From Panagrolaimus kolymaensis (taxonomy: Eukaryota > Nematoda > Chromadorea > Rhabditida > Panagrolaimidae), in NCBI GenBank assembly GCA_028622995.1, contig JAJQJQ010000056.1, positions 124,001 through 188,000 on the forward strand: 64,000 nucleotides of DNA, in the 5' to 3' direction. Shown one piece after another: positions 1-11,624 of the stretch; position 1 is the first letter of the stretch; each line of letters begins with the position of its first letter. The notes under the pieces were generated by a model, which saw only the letters and a list, made by a program, of their open reading frames with translations, searched no databases and was not told the DNA's origin. The translations under genes were made by a program, and so were the position numbers.

Positions 1-1473
1 AACATAACATGACATCCTTTTGTTTACAGAAATAGAAAATAAAATAAAATAAAAAGAGTGATGATTAATTGTTTTTAAAATGAAATTTTAAGTGAAGTGT
101 GTTTTTTTTTCTTCCTTGTGTAGTCTCATCTCAAAGCATCAGTTATTTTTTCTTTTAAAAAAATGAAAGCTTTTGATTGACAAGAAAATTAAAAAACATA
201 TATTTTAAATTTATATTTATAAAACAAAATCACAAAATAATAGCAATTTATCTTAAAAAAATTTACTTATTTTTTTGCCTTGTTTAATTTTCTTTTCTTT
301 CCTTCATTTTTTTGATTGAAAATAAAGATGATGGAATGTCGGGCCCGCTTGATGGGCCATGGCCATATGAAGGTCATCACTTTTTATTTTTTGAAAAACG
401 AAAGAAATAAAAGTGAGGAAAAAACATTAAAAATTAACACTGTAAATCAAAGAAAAAGCCAGTTTTTTAGGCTGAGGTAATGGTTGAGGTAATAATAATT
501 ATTAGCAAAAAGATCCTTATCAAGCTGGTTATGAAGAAAAAATAATGAAAGTAGCCGAAAGTCCATCCATGGCCAAATGCATTTTCTCTTGCCTTATCTC
601 TTCGTCAGATCAACAAAAAAAATAACTTTCACCGGATATAATAAACAAAAAAATCTACAAAAAATATGTTATTCTTCATTCTTTAGAGCGTTTTTTTTAT
701 TATTATCGGTGTTTCCTCGGTTGATTTTTAGAATTCATGTAGAAACACTTTTGAACTTTGTCTCTGATTTTTCTTATTGGACTAGTAACTTTTGATAACA
801 TCAAAACGTGACAAAAAAAACTATAGTTCTTCATTCACATAAGTTAAAAATTTCTGTCTTTCTTTTTTCTGTTTAATCGTAAATTTTTTTTCTTCCAGAA
901 AGAAAAGACAGGAAAAAAAACTTTGTTCAAGGAAATTTGTATGCTTCATGTCAAAAAAAAATATGCTGATGTGGTTGGTGATCGTCGATAGTTTCGTTTT
1001 TTTTAAATATAATATTTTTTTAAAAGCTTTTTCGTTCGATCACCATCGTCGAAGTCGATGATGAAACCTTTTTTAAAAACTTAACATCCGCTTTTTTTTT
1101 ATTGAAGCAAACCTTTTTATTTGTTTCTTCTCTTTCGCAATAATTTTTTAATGTTATTTAAAACAATAACTGTAACCGAAAAAAAAATAACACCACGTTG
1201 TTTTTTGCCTTAGGGGCATTTTAGTTTGGCTTGCTTTTGAATCAAATTGATTGTTTGATTTTCAAATTATTTATTTGCCTTAAGTGTGTAATCAATTTTT
1301 TAGGTTTATTTTTCTTTCTTCAGAGAAAATAGAAAGCATAACACGTTTATTTATTTATTTTTTTCTTCAAAAAAACATTTCGATCGAAAAATTGATTGTA
1401 TTGTATTATTAGTTTTTAGTTTTTTATGCTTATTTTTCTTTCATTTTTCAGCTCCCCTCAAATTATTATTATT
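1..1473. other. AT-rich intergenic region
   Basis: No convincing gene. The stretch is dominated by runs of A and T; the short open frames in it have no recognisable protein features. A GC-richer patch with GGGCCC and GGCCATGGCC lies near 340-365, and an 8-bp inverted repeat (GGTGATCG at 977-984, CGATCACC at 1037-1044) has a 52-nt spacer. The acceptor-like TTTTCAG ending at 1451 just before the next gene may be a trans-splice or 5' UTR splice site. Confidence 0.6.
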
Positions 1474-4400
1474 ATGGCAGCTAAGAAAATATTTAATAAA
1501 AAGAATTGTATTGAAAGGTAAGTAAACATATTTAAATAATCCGTCTTTATTTAATGACGATTTTGTGCCTGTTTTATTTTTTCATTTTCTTTCATTCCCT
1601 TTATTTTTTTCTTGCTTTCTCGCTAATTTCAACGAAAGTTTTCTTCGTTTATGCCATGGCACTTTTTTCCTTCTTCTTCATTCTTTGACCTGTTTGCAAA
1701 AGAAAAAACCAAGACAATTCAACCAACGTAAGCGATCCCTTGAGATTGAGTAACTTGAAACTTTTGCAACACCAAATAAAAAATGCGCAAAAAAGAAAAC
1801 GAAAGTGTTGCTTTTTTACTCGCATTTTTTTAAAAGCAAATTCTCTTTTTTTGTATGTCCATAAACAAGGCTTCTTCGTTTTTTAAATAAAATTCCATGA
1901 CTTATTATTCCTTTTAATTTTATTTCCTTTTTAATTTAGACTTTGGCTTTAATAAAAGCAAAAGCCATTTTCCCTTCGTTTACTTCTTTATTTTTCCAAT
2001 TTTTTGGGGTTTCGTTGGTTAAAACAGAAAATTGTCTAAAAAAAATTTTATGAAAGAATAATTTATCGTTTTATTTCCTTTTTAATTTTTAGTATGGAAA
2101 AATCTGGCAAGAACAACAATGAAATAGAAATGCCAAACACTTCTTCATTTTCTTCTGATGCAACAATAAAATTTCCGGCTGTCAGCAGAAATTTTGGCAC
2201 CGATTCTCCGCCGCCTCCAGAACCCTTTACTAATACTACTATTGTCGATAGATGTGGTTCACCCATTGATTTGCAATTATTAGAAATGTTAAAGAAAAAT
2301 TATGATTTAAGTAAGCTTTTATTTGCATTAATAAACTTGGATTATGTAAAAAATACTGTAAAAGCTTTATAATTATATGCGTCACTTTTTCTGAAATTAA
2401 AAGCAGTGTAGCTCCCTGCAAAGAAGGTGGACTATAAACCACGCAAATCCTAACAAAATGATTCTATTCTTTTAAAAAACAAAAATAGGATCTTTCTTTT
2501 ACATTGCAATTTTTTGCGTCCATAAATTGTTTTATCTTTTAAGACACAAAAAGAAGGATAAAGAACCTTTAGACTATATTAGCTTCTTTTAAAAATATAA
2601 AAATGTTATCATTTTTTAGTTTCATTGATCACAGATATAGAACGTGAAAAGAGTGAAGCTCCAGGATTAAATCACCAAACTCCCAATAATTTGTATGTTA
2701 CATATAAACCCGTTGTTACTTTTATTTTTTACATATGGCTTTATAGAGGGTGGCAAGAAAAACAACATCGACGACTTTTGTCTCCTGACATTCCTAATTC
2801 ATATTTGAGACATCGGGCCCAGTCGATTGCAGTAGTCCCGTCCATAGAAATAAAGGACACAAACCTGTCTCCTCCAAGCAGCAGTTCCCAATCATCTTCT
2901 TCAATGTTGGAAGAAGAAGAAGAAGATAATATCATAATGACAGAAAGGAGTTTTTGTGAAAACTTGCGAGGTCAATGGTCTGATTTTTATGGACATGTTG
3001 CAGAGGCACTTTCAGAAACAAATGACGATATCAAAGCTAGAAAATCTCCTGAACCCCAGCAAAAGTTGAGTCCACATGCGTTGAAAAGAGATATTAGAAG
3101 ATGCTGTAAGCTTTTGACATTCGTTAATAAACCTTCTTTTTTAATCAAAAATTTATTTTTAGTATCAGAGCTTCAACCCTATATTGAAACATTAAGTGGC
3201 TTAAGAGAATTATTCATTTGGAGAACTCCAATCGCGTCATTATGTACTTTCTTTGTTTATATTTTTTGTGTTTATCGTGGATGGGCAGCGGCATTATTCT
3301 TTTTTATAATACTTTTTCAATTAATTTTGAATTATTTTGCTGAACACAAGTTTGTTTTTTCTCACATCAAAATATTATGTTCTTAGATTTATTGTAGCCA
3401 TTTTTTTAGAGGCATTAATCTTGGTCTCAACTTCTTGCCTCGGAAAGAAGTAAATTTCAAGCGGGTGGATTCTTCCGGAGCTCAACTAGTTTTTGATGTT
3501 GCTCGAAAAACTCAAATTGTACTTACAATAATAGCAGATATTTTTGAAAAACTTAAAAAGTAAGGAAAATTTTGTTTGCGAAAACATTTTCTAATCTTTT
3601 TGTTATAGTTTGTTTACATGGAAAAAGCCAAAAGTTACATTTAAATTTTTTATGATAGTGTTAACATTTTTTTGCATATCTGTTTTCTGTTCCACCAGCA
3701 CATTTTTAATTGTAATAGGTAGTTTATTCGGTGGAAAAGCTTTTATCATGACTTATTTATACCATCGATTTCCACGATTACAACGTTTATTCGATATTGC
3801 TATTTATTTTTATGATCGATTACCAACAAGCAGAACAACAGATACTCCAATTTTGCCAAAAACCAGCGGTTGTAGTCTTAATTTAATTAAAACAAATTGG
3901 AGAAACATCAGCAATGATGCTTTAGCCAAAGTAAGTTTTTTGTTGTAAAAGAAATTGGATAAGAAAACAAATATTTACATACTCAAATTTCAGTCACAAA
4001 GTTCAAATAATATTTTGAATCCTGTAACCGAAGATATTCGTCGTAAATCTATTGGTGTAATTCCATATCAAACAACTTCAGCAAGTTGTGCTTTGGCCAC
4101 ATCTTCTTCTCCTCATCCTACAATAACCCATGCATCTGAAACTCAAAGTAGCATGGATGCAAGTGAGTTTAACGATGATATAATTTCCGCATCGGATGAT
4201 GATAGTTTATCAGTTGATATTTTCATGATTAGTAAGTTTTATAATTGTCAAAGTATTTGCATTTCCTTTACCATTAATTTTTTTTAGCACGTTCATGCGT
4301 ATTTATTGACAAAGATCGTCCGTTTCCATTTGGCATGAGTTCAGGCACATTAATGCTGAATGATAAGTAAGAAATTGAGAATAGACAAATAATTTTAAAG

Positions 4401-4741
4401 TTAAAAAAAATGTTTTAGAATGCTTCGATTCCGTCGCCAAAAACTGAAAGGAGGCATTCGTGAGACGATACAAATTCCTTTCGGTGATATTGTTTCAGTT
4501 AAAAAGGTAAAAACACTGATTACAATTTACTTTTTTAACAATGATAATTTAGATTCGAACACTTAAATCATTCAGCCTTATGCCGGGTTCAAGCAAAGCA
4601 TTAGAAATCAAACTATCAACAAAAAGAAAATCCATTCAATTTGTTGGAATACCAAAGCGAGATGAGTTTTATGAATCATTAGTAGAAACTGCAAGAATAT
4701 CAGGAGTTGAGCTTGTTCTTAATGATGATGAAAGTTGTTAA
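1474..4741 (+). CDS. GRAMD4-like GRAM-domain membrane protein
   Basis: Ten exons: 1474-1517, 2093-2310, 2620-3105, 3163-3349, 3410-3559, 3609-3930, 3994-4231, 4288-4366, 4419-4506, 4553-4741, giving 666 residues with every junction in phase. The start at 1474 is chosen because that short exon splices in phase to 2093 and follows an acceptor-like site; an ATG at 2094 is the alternative. The N-terminal half is Ser/Pro/acidic low complexity. Two hydrophobic blocks follow (3200-3349 and about 3640-3760), as expected of the GRAMD4 group, whose human member is a mitochondria/ER-associated pro-apoptotic membrane protein. The last three exons read as a GRAM domain (PF-P-F-G-M-SSGTL-ML then a KKIRTLKSF block), a lipid-binding PH-like fold. 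Intron 3106-3162 is 57 nt with no stop, so retention would add 19 residues. Function here is inferred from family resemblance. Confidence 0.75.
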
Positions 4742-4876
4742 AGTAAAAACATTCGGGTAAAATAAAAAGTTTTAATAATGCAAGTTAAGTTGCCTTCAAA
4801 CCAATGAGAGATAATGTGATAATAAAATGATTTATTAAACTCTAAAACAACTACATAAATATAACAAAAACAAATT
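4742..4876. terminator. Convergent 3' ends with poly(A) signals
   Basis: Only 135 bp separate the stops of two convergent genes. AATAAA at 4761-4766 serves the + strand GRAM-domain gene. TTTATT at 4831-4836 is the AATAAA of the - strand MPPB gene, about 40 nt past its stop. If these are used, the two 3' UTRs end tail-to-tail without overlapping. Confidence 0.6.
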
Positions 4877-6493
4877 CTAATATGTAAGCATCTTCTTGAT
4901 TTCTTCTAAATCGGGCCAATTTTGAGTGCGACCAATAATAGTACAGGCAATAGGTTTGTTAACATAGTATTTCTGACAAATGTTATGAATAGTATCAACA
5001 GTGATAGTCTGAAAAATGAGAAGTGAAGATTATAATAACAATAAAGAAGGAATAAAACTAACATTAATCATTGCTTCGATTTCGGAAATGGTAATACGTC
5101 GTCCATAGCAAAGTAACTGTCGACCAATATCTTCACAAATTGGAGTTGAACCATCTAACATCAATAACATGTTGGTAAAAAGCCAGCGCTTAGCTCGTTC
5201 TAATTCTCCAACAGTAACAGAATTACACAATGTTTGCCATTCCATACATATTGCTTCACACATCGTTTTCAATGCCTTCGGTTCAGAAACAAAATAAACA
5301 CCAGCAAGTCCAGTATCTTTGTAATTCGTAGTAAAACTCATATATGATTGAATACCATCAGCATGACTTATACGTTGAGTTAAACGAGAAGGAGTAAGTA
5401 AACCAGCAGCTTGAGAGCGATCAAATTGTCCAGTAATCTAAAATACAAAAGGAGAATAATAAAGAAGTAGCACAAATAGTACCAACCGTGTTAAGAACTT
5501 GCAATGCAAGAGTGTCTGGATGAACCCAACTCGTTCCTTCAACTGCTAGACAGCCATACACAAGATCCATTTCTTCATTTTGAATAAGATTCTAAAAACC
5601 ATCAAATTACAGAAAGCCTCATAGACATTTAACTCACATAAGCTTCAGAGAATTTTCCAGCTTCATATTTAAGAACGTCATCACTTCCTTTTTGTACAAT
5701 ACCAAAATATTTATCAGCAAGTTCCACAAGACGGTTATGTTCGATTCCACCAGCCCCAGCCAGAACCATTCGAGGTCCTTTATAATACTTCTGAACATAA
5801 GCGATCAAATCTTCACGCTTCAACGATTTAATGTTTTCTTCAGGACCAAGGATAGTTTGAGATAAAGATGTTCCACGAAAAGCATGCATATGAAGATAGT
5901 CGAAAACCACCTCTTGCATATTTCCTTCAACTTCTTCCATTTCACGAAGAATCACACCACGTTCACGTTCAATTTCTTGTCTACCATAAACACTATGCAA
6001 TAATATATCCGAAAGTATTTCCACAGCTGAAAAGAGTGACTTCATTACAGTAAGTGGAAAACAAAAACATACCTGGTTCAATATCATCGGAGAAACATTT
6101 AGCATAATAAACAGTTTGTTCTCGAGATGTGTATGCATTTAAATGAGCACCCATATTTTCAACTTCTAGTTCAAGACCCCATTGTGTTCGTTTATTAGTT
6201 CCCTGAAACAAATGAAAAGTTAAAGCATAATCGAAAAATGTAAACCTTACTTTAAAAGCCATATGTTCAAGAAAATGTGCAGCACCACTATTTTTATCAT
6301 TTTCATATCGACTTCCAGCATCAATCCATAAACCAACGGTAGCAGTATTCAATGGAAGAGTTTCTGATGCAACACGAAAGCCCGAAGGCAAAGTTGTTAT
6401 CTTTGTTTCAGGTAATTCAAGATTTGCAAAATTGCGACGAATTATTGAACGAGCAGATGATGATGATGAAAGATTTTTATAAAAACGATGCAT
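4877..6493 (-). CDS. mppb-1: Mitochondrial processing peptidase beta subunit
   Basis: Exons on the - strand: 6251-6493, 6073-6202, 5638-6026, 5487-5591, 5063-5437, 4877-5008; 457 residues, all phases agree. It is the catalytic subunit of the matrix peptidase that removes presequences from imported proteins (M16 metallopeptidase family). The N-terminus is rich in Ser and Arg without acidic residues (about residues 1-20), a good mitochondrial presequence. The zinc-binding HxxEH motif is intact (H73, E76, H77 in HFLEH), and a distal [13 protein letters not shown] segment around residue 150 would supply the third ligand. The beta rather than alpha subunit is indicated by the intact metal site. 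Length is normal for the family. It is divergent from the LHFPL-like gene with about 700 bp between starts. Confidence 0.95.
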
Positions 6494-7196
6494 AGTTTTA
6501 ATTATAAAGCTTGAAATTGAAGAAGTTGAGAGATAGTTTTGTAGAATCAAAAACGAACAAAAGAAGAAAGAAAACTTTGAAAAAAAAATTTGCAAAGCTG
6601 CATTTTCTTTCGTGTCAAAACGCATAGCTTCTTTGATTTGATCAAACTTTTTAGATAAAAAACGGATCATCAAAGAAAAATATTATTTTAAAAACAAATT
6701 TACGAAGGAAAACTGAATTTACCAATAATTTAGGGAAAAATGTTTAACGACTAATCTAATTACTTTTTGTCCCTTTAACCTTAAACAATTAAGCAATTAC
6801 AAAAAATTCCGACAATTTTTTTCTCTCTCAAGAAACTGGAAGATTTTCTTCAAATTTAAGAAACTGTAATGTCATGTCATAATAATGATTTTGAAGCCTC
6901 AAAAAATGACAATGTTTGCTTTGTGAAAAAAATTTAATGAGGAAAGCGATTATAAGAAGTAAAAGTCACATAAATAAATAAAAGTAGGATTGCGCTATTA
7001 ATTTGGACATATATCGCTCGCGAGCTAATGTGAGAACGATATCCAATCTTGACAGATTTGGTTTGATTTTTCTTTTTCATTAAAAGAAAGTGAAGATTCA
7101 TTATTATTACGTTTTTGCTTTTTATTGTTTTAATAAAATTAGTTTCTTCTAATTTTTATATTTATTAGTCGTTAATGCGTCGCCGTTATTGTATTT
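6494..7196. promoter_or_regulatory. Divergent upstream region of mppb and LHFPL-like gene
   Basis: Gene-free 703 bp between two divergent start codons, so it should contain both promoters. A perfect 10-bp palindrome GCTCGCGAGC at 7016-7025 stands out in AT-rich sequence and is bracketed by ATATCG (7011-7016) and CGATAT (about 7039-7044). No clear TATA box placement can be assigned. Confidence 0.45.
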
Positions 7197-8092
7197 ATGC
7201 AGTATTTGGTTGATTATCACAAAGAATACGTTCGAAATTGGCGAATATTGGGTGCTATTTGGGTTTTATTTACTTTATGCTCAGGTAAACCATATAAAAG
7301 TAACAACTTTGGTAAATCTTTTTTTTGTTTAGGCATATTGCATGCTCTCGTGCTAATTCATCCAGAATGGATAGGAAACGATCGAGGTGGATATTTTGGC
7401 CTATATAATTTTTGTACCTCTCCTGGAGATGATGGTAGAGGATGTCATTGGGATTTTCTACAAATTCGAACACTTTCAAATCCATTTAAGTTCTCTTTTT
7501 TTCTTGTTACTGCCGCTACAGTACTTAATTTACTTGCTTTATTATCCATTTTATTATTGGTTCTTTTACGAGATCGTTATGTATTTATTATAAGTTCATG
7601 GATGCATTTATTTGCTTGTAAGCTTTTTTAACATTCTCGACAACTAAATTGGATAATGTGTTTTAGTTATAAGTCTTCTTTTGGGATGTATTATTTATCC
7701 TGCTGGTTGGGATCACGCAAAAGTTCGAGAAATATGTGATTCAGAAAAATATAAAATTGGTGTATGCCATTTAAAATGGGCTTACACTATGGCTATGGTC
7801 CTTGTGGTGGATCAATTAATTCTATCGACGTTGGGATTTGTTTTGGCTAATAAAAAGCCTCCACATATTCCAGAAATACAATTTAAATATGGTTTGTCAC
7901 AGAAAATAAAAAAGCATTGAAAGTAATTTTTTTTAATTTTTAGGAACTTTATCTCGATTTTTCCCTCACATTTATGGTCATCGCCCGCAAACTAGTGTGC
8001 ATTCAATTGCAGATCCATATATTAAAGCATCCCAACAATTAAATTATCGGCCATCGCAAGTTTCGAGACATCCTTCAATGATTCACCCATAA
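7197..8092 (+). CDS. LHFPL-type four-pass membrane protein
   Basis: Exons 7197-7284, 7333-7617, 7667-7891, 7944-8092; 248 residues in phase. Four hydrophobic segments are visible: about residues 15-38, 85-110, 118-142 and 165-187. The first runs W-R-I-L-G-A-I-W-V-L-F-T-L-C, followed by an extracellular loop with W-I-G-N and several Cys (C-T-S-P-G-D-D-G-R-G-C). This matches the LHFPL (lipoma HMGIC fusion partner-like) tetraspan group of the claudin/PMP22 superfamily, whose members act as subunits of channel or receptor complexes. The C-terminal tail is short and His/Pro-rich. The specific partner is unknown. Family placement rests on topology and loop residues; another claudin-like family is possible. 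Confidence 0.7.
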
Positions 8093-8532
8093 TAAATTTT
8101 GGATGTTCTTATTTAAATTTTAACTAATTTTTAAAATCAAAATAAAACTTTTATTTTTTTACTTTTTTAAGCCTAAAAATGGCAAAATCTTTGATACAAA
8201 CTTACAAAAATAATATATTTTCCCTTTAAATTTCCTTGGTATTTTTATAAGTATTTGCAATTTCTCAAACATGAGATATTGCTCTTTTTGTTTCCAAATT
8301 TAACATTTTTTCCGTTCATAGATGAAATAAATAAGGGTACAAAAAACATTTTTTTACGTTGTTTTTCCTTCTAAAGTTGCTTCTTTTTTGCACAAACAAA
8401 AAAATAACGAAAGGAAAAGGAATGAACGAAGGACATGCGTGCGTGAAAGATAACAACAGCTGGCAAACCACCAAACATCCCCAAGTGCGTCCAATAAAAT
8501 AACATACAAAAAACGTAATATGCAATGGACGT

Positions 8533-8540
8533 TTCGAGAA
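8533..8540 (+). promoter_or_regulatory. Two-unit heat-shock element half
   Basis: TTC-GA-GAA (TTCnnGAA) is the minimal dimeric heat-shock factor site. It lies 86 bp upstream of the perfect three-unit element, so the two could bind HSF cooperatively. Alone this match would be weak. Confidence 0.45.
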
Positions 8541-8625
8541 GAGAAGAAAATGGAAGGAAAAAGAAGGAAAAGGAAAGAAGAAATAAGGGCGGCCGGCGAT
8601 GACGGCCGGCCATAGTCTGAAATCG

Positions 8626-8638
8626 TTCTCGAAGCTTC
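8626..8638 (+). promoter_or_regulatory. Perfect three-unit heat-shock element
   Basis: TTC-TC-GAA-GC-TTC fits the HSF trimer consensus nTTCnnGAAnnTTCn exactly, with alternating orientation and 2-nt spacing. It lies 278 bp upstream of the HSP70 start codon, on the correct side of the gene. HSF-1 control is inferred from this site and its context. Confidence 0.8.
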
Positions 8639-8915
8639 GTCGTTGAGTTGCAAAACTCTTTTTTTCTTCATTGCGCTATTGTCATTTTTACGTTTGATGA
8701 ACAATCACCTAAAAAAATACTATTGAAATCCATTTTTATACTTTTAATAAGATTATTTAAAAAATCATTGTTTTAAAATTCATTTATAAAATCATCAGCT
8801 TTTTTAGTTAGTTCATTGCGCTTATTTTGTTGCCATTTCGAAGTTTCACTTTTAACCCTAAATTTAATAAATATATTTTGGTTTTTCAGTTTTTTCATTT
8901 TATAATTACTCAATC

Positions 8916-10950
8916 ATGCCCAACGCAGTTGGAATTGATCTTGGCACCACATATTCATGTGTAGGTGTATTCCAAAATGGTAAAGTTGAAATTATTGCAA
9001 ATGATCAAGGTAATCGAACAACCCCATCTTATGTTGCTTTTACCGATTCTGAACGTATCATCGGTGATGGAGCTAAAAATCAAGTAGCTATGAATCCTTC
9101 CAACACCGTTTTTGGTGAGTTCCATTAATATATTTTTTGGTTAAAATAAAAATCTTAATTTTAGATGCCAAACGTCTCATTGGCCGTCGGTTTGATGATT
9201 CCGCAGTTCAATCGGATATGAAACATTGGCCTTTCAAAGTTGTTAGCGCTGAAGGTGGCCGACCTAAAATCGAAGTTGAATTTAAAGGTGAAACCAAATC
9301 CTTTTTCCCTGAAGAAATTTCTTCAATGGTTTTAACTAAAATGAAGGAAACCGCTGAAGCCTTTTTGGGAACAACCGTAAAAGATGCCGTTGTTACTGTA
9401 CCCGCTTACTTTAATGATTCTCAACGTCAAGCAACTAAAGATGCTGGAGCCATTGCTGGGTTAAACGTTCTTCGAATCATCAATGAACCCACTGCAGCTG
9501 CCATAGCTTATGGTCTCGACAAAAAAGGTCATGGAGAACGAAATGTTCTCATTTTTGATTTGGGTGGTGGAACTTTCGATGTTTCCATTTTAACCATTGA
9601 AGATGGAATCTTTGAAGTCAAATCCACTGCTGGTGATACTCATCTTGGAGGTGAAGATTTCGATAACCGTATGGTTACTCATTTCGTAACTGAATTCAAG
9701 AGAAAACATAAGAAGGATCTTGCTACAAATCCCCGTGCTCTTCGACGTCTTCGAACTGCTTGTGAACGTGCAAAGCGAACCCTTTCAAGTTCCACTCAAG
9801 CTAACATTGAAATTGATTCACTTTATGAAGGCATTGATTTTTACACTAGCATCACTCGAGCTCGTTTTGAAGAACTTTGCGCTGATCTTTTCCGTAACAC
9901 CATGGATCCCGTTGAAAAATCCCTTCGAGATGCTAAAATGGACAAAGCCCAAATCCACGATATCGTACTTGTTGGTGGCTCAACTCGTATTCCCAAAGTC
10001 CAAAAACTCCTTTCTGATTTCTTCTCTGGCAAAGAACTCAACAAAAGCATCAACCCCGATGAAGCTGTAGCCTATGGTGCCGCTGTTCAAGCAGCTATCC
10101 TTTCCGGTGATAAATCTGAAAACGTTCAAGATTTACTTCTTCTCGATGTTGCTCCACTTTCACTTGGAATTGAAACCGCTGGTGGCGTTATGACTCCCAT
10201 CATTAAACGTAATACCACAGTTCCAACTAAAACCAGTCAAACTTTCACCACTTATGCTGATAATCAACCCGGTGTATTGATTCAAGTTTTTGAAGGCGAA
10301 CGTGCCATGACAAAAGATAATAATTTACTTGGTAAATTCGAACTCAGTGGCATTCCACCTGCTCCTCGAGGAGTTCCACAAATTGAAGTCACATTTGATG
10401 TTGATGCAAATGGAATTTTAACTGTATCAGCTCAAGATAAATCAACAGGAAAGAAAAATAATATTACCATTACCAATGATAAGGGTAGATTATCCAAAGA
10501 TGAAATTGAACGAATGGTTCAAGAAGCAGAAAAATATAAAGGCGAAGATGAAGCTCAACGTGAACGAATTTCAGCTAAAAATGGCCTTGAAAGTTATTGC
10601 TTCAATATGAAACAAACTATCGAAGATGAAAAAGTAAGAATTTTAAAATAATGTGAAAAGTAAATATAAACTTTAATAATTTTTAGGTTAAAGACAAAAT
10701 TTCCGATGATGATCGCAAAAAGATTTTGGATAAATGCACTGAAACTTTATCTTGGCTTGATGCAAATCAAACCGCAGAAAAGGAAGAATTTGAACATCAT
10801 TTGAAAGAAATCGAAGGAATTTGCAATCCAATCATCACTAAAATGTACCAATCAGCTGGTGGCAATGCTCCACCACCAGGTGCTGGAGGTGCTCCAGGCG
10901 GTGGTGGCGCTGGAGGTGCAGGTGGACCAACTATTGAAGAAGTCGATTAA
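8916..10950 (+). CDS. hsp-1: Cytosolic heat-shock protein 70 (HSP70/HSC70)
   Basis: Exons 8916-9114, 9165-10633, 10687-10950; 643 residues, the normal length of cytosolic HSP70. ATP-dependent chaperone that folds and refolds client proteins with J-domain co-chaperones and nucleotide exchange factors. All three family signatures are present: IDLGTTYS near the N-terminus, [14 protein letters not shown] at about residues 197-210, and [14 protein letters not shown] at about 335-348. The protein ends in a Gly/Ala/Pro-rich tail and EEVD, which marks the cytosolic/nuclear form and binds TPR co-chaperones; there is no signal peptide or KDEL. The perfect heat-shock element upstream suggests stress induction, although the sequence cannot say whether expression is constitutive. 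The symbol is by analogy to the C. elegans cytosolic HSP70. Confidence 0.96.
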
Positions 10951-10999
10951 TAACATTTTCTATTCATCGGCGATCTCTCTTTTTCTCTTCTGCAAAAAT

Positions 11000-11015
11000 A
11001 ATAAAAGTTAATAAA
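11000..11015 (+). terminator. Tandem poly(A) signals of HSP70
   Basis: Two AATAAA hexamers at 11000-11005 and 11010-11015, 50-65 nt after the HSP70 stop codon. Confidence 0.6.
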
Positions 11016-11340
11016 AAAAATATTTATGTTTTTGTACTTACTTTCTTATTATTTTTCTTGTTGTTATAAACCATTTTCAAGGGTTTCTTCTTCTTTTTTA
11101 AATATATTCTTCTTTTTTTTATTCGCCAGCCAATGTTTTTAATTAATAAGCAGCCTTCTTTTTCTTCGTCTACCCACGCTTTTTTAGTTATTTGAAAAAT
11201 GAAAAATAAATCGTTAATTTAAAAAAAAAATGAAGATGAAGTACATATTTTACAAATCATCATCTCCTATTATCGAGAAAGAAAAAAAAGAGTTGAATAG
11301 CAAGCACAATACATAAAATTATTATGAAGCATTGAGGCGG

Positions 11341-11537
11341 ATGTATGTCTGCCCCCGACGACACATTATAAAGATTTTATTTGGGGATAAGAAGCTAAAA
11401 AGGGAAAGGACTTTTATACGTATTAAAAATTACTGCGTGTTTCGCGCAAAATACATAATAATTTTAATTAGCTTTTTGATTACTTTTTTTGGTTCAATGT
11501 TAATTGCGAAATTGGTCAATCTTGTTACACCTGAAAG
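11341..11537 (+). CDS. Possible short exon with signal anchor
   Basis: Open frame of 65 codons from ATG at 11341 to an AG|GTAGTT donor. It encodes a basic N-terminus (CPRRHIIK, GDKKLKRER) and one strong hydrophobic stretch, the layout of a type II signal anchor. Phase 2 at its donor fits an acceptor at 11653 (in front of the G-CTA-GCA frame of the next gene), so it could be an alternative 5' exon of the glycosyltransferase-like gene that skips the palindrome at 11628-11651. It could also be chance in AT-rich DNA. I do not recognise it. Confidence 0.3.
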
Positions 11538-11624
11538 GTAGTTAAAGGATTTATACTGTAAATATTTTGTTTTTTAATAAATAAAAATTATATATTTTTG
11601 TTATTGGTTCAAAATTAATATTCA

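Larger units (their letters stand above)
8093..8915. promoter_or_regulatory. HSP70 upstream region with GC-rich patch
   Basis: Contains the 3' end of the LHFPL-like gene (AATAAAAC near 8141) and the HSP70 promoter. A GC-rich patch with repeated GGCCGGC (about 8591-8612) directly precedes a perfect heat-shock element. An acceptor-like TTTTTCAG ending at 8889, 26 nt before the ATG, suggests a 5' UTR intron or spliced-leader site. Confidence 0.6.

Noticed and set aside
977..1044. Inverted repeat GGTGATCG/CGATCACC as an operator
   Set aside because: Eight bases with a 52-nt spacer is within chance for this length of sequence.
4877..10950. Horizontal transfer of mppb or HSP70
   Set aside because: Both have nematode-like introns and composition like their neighbours.
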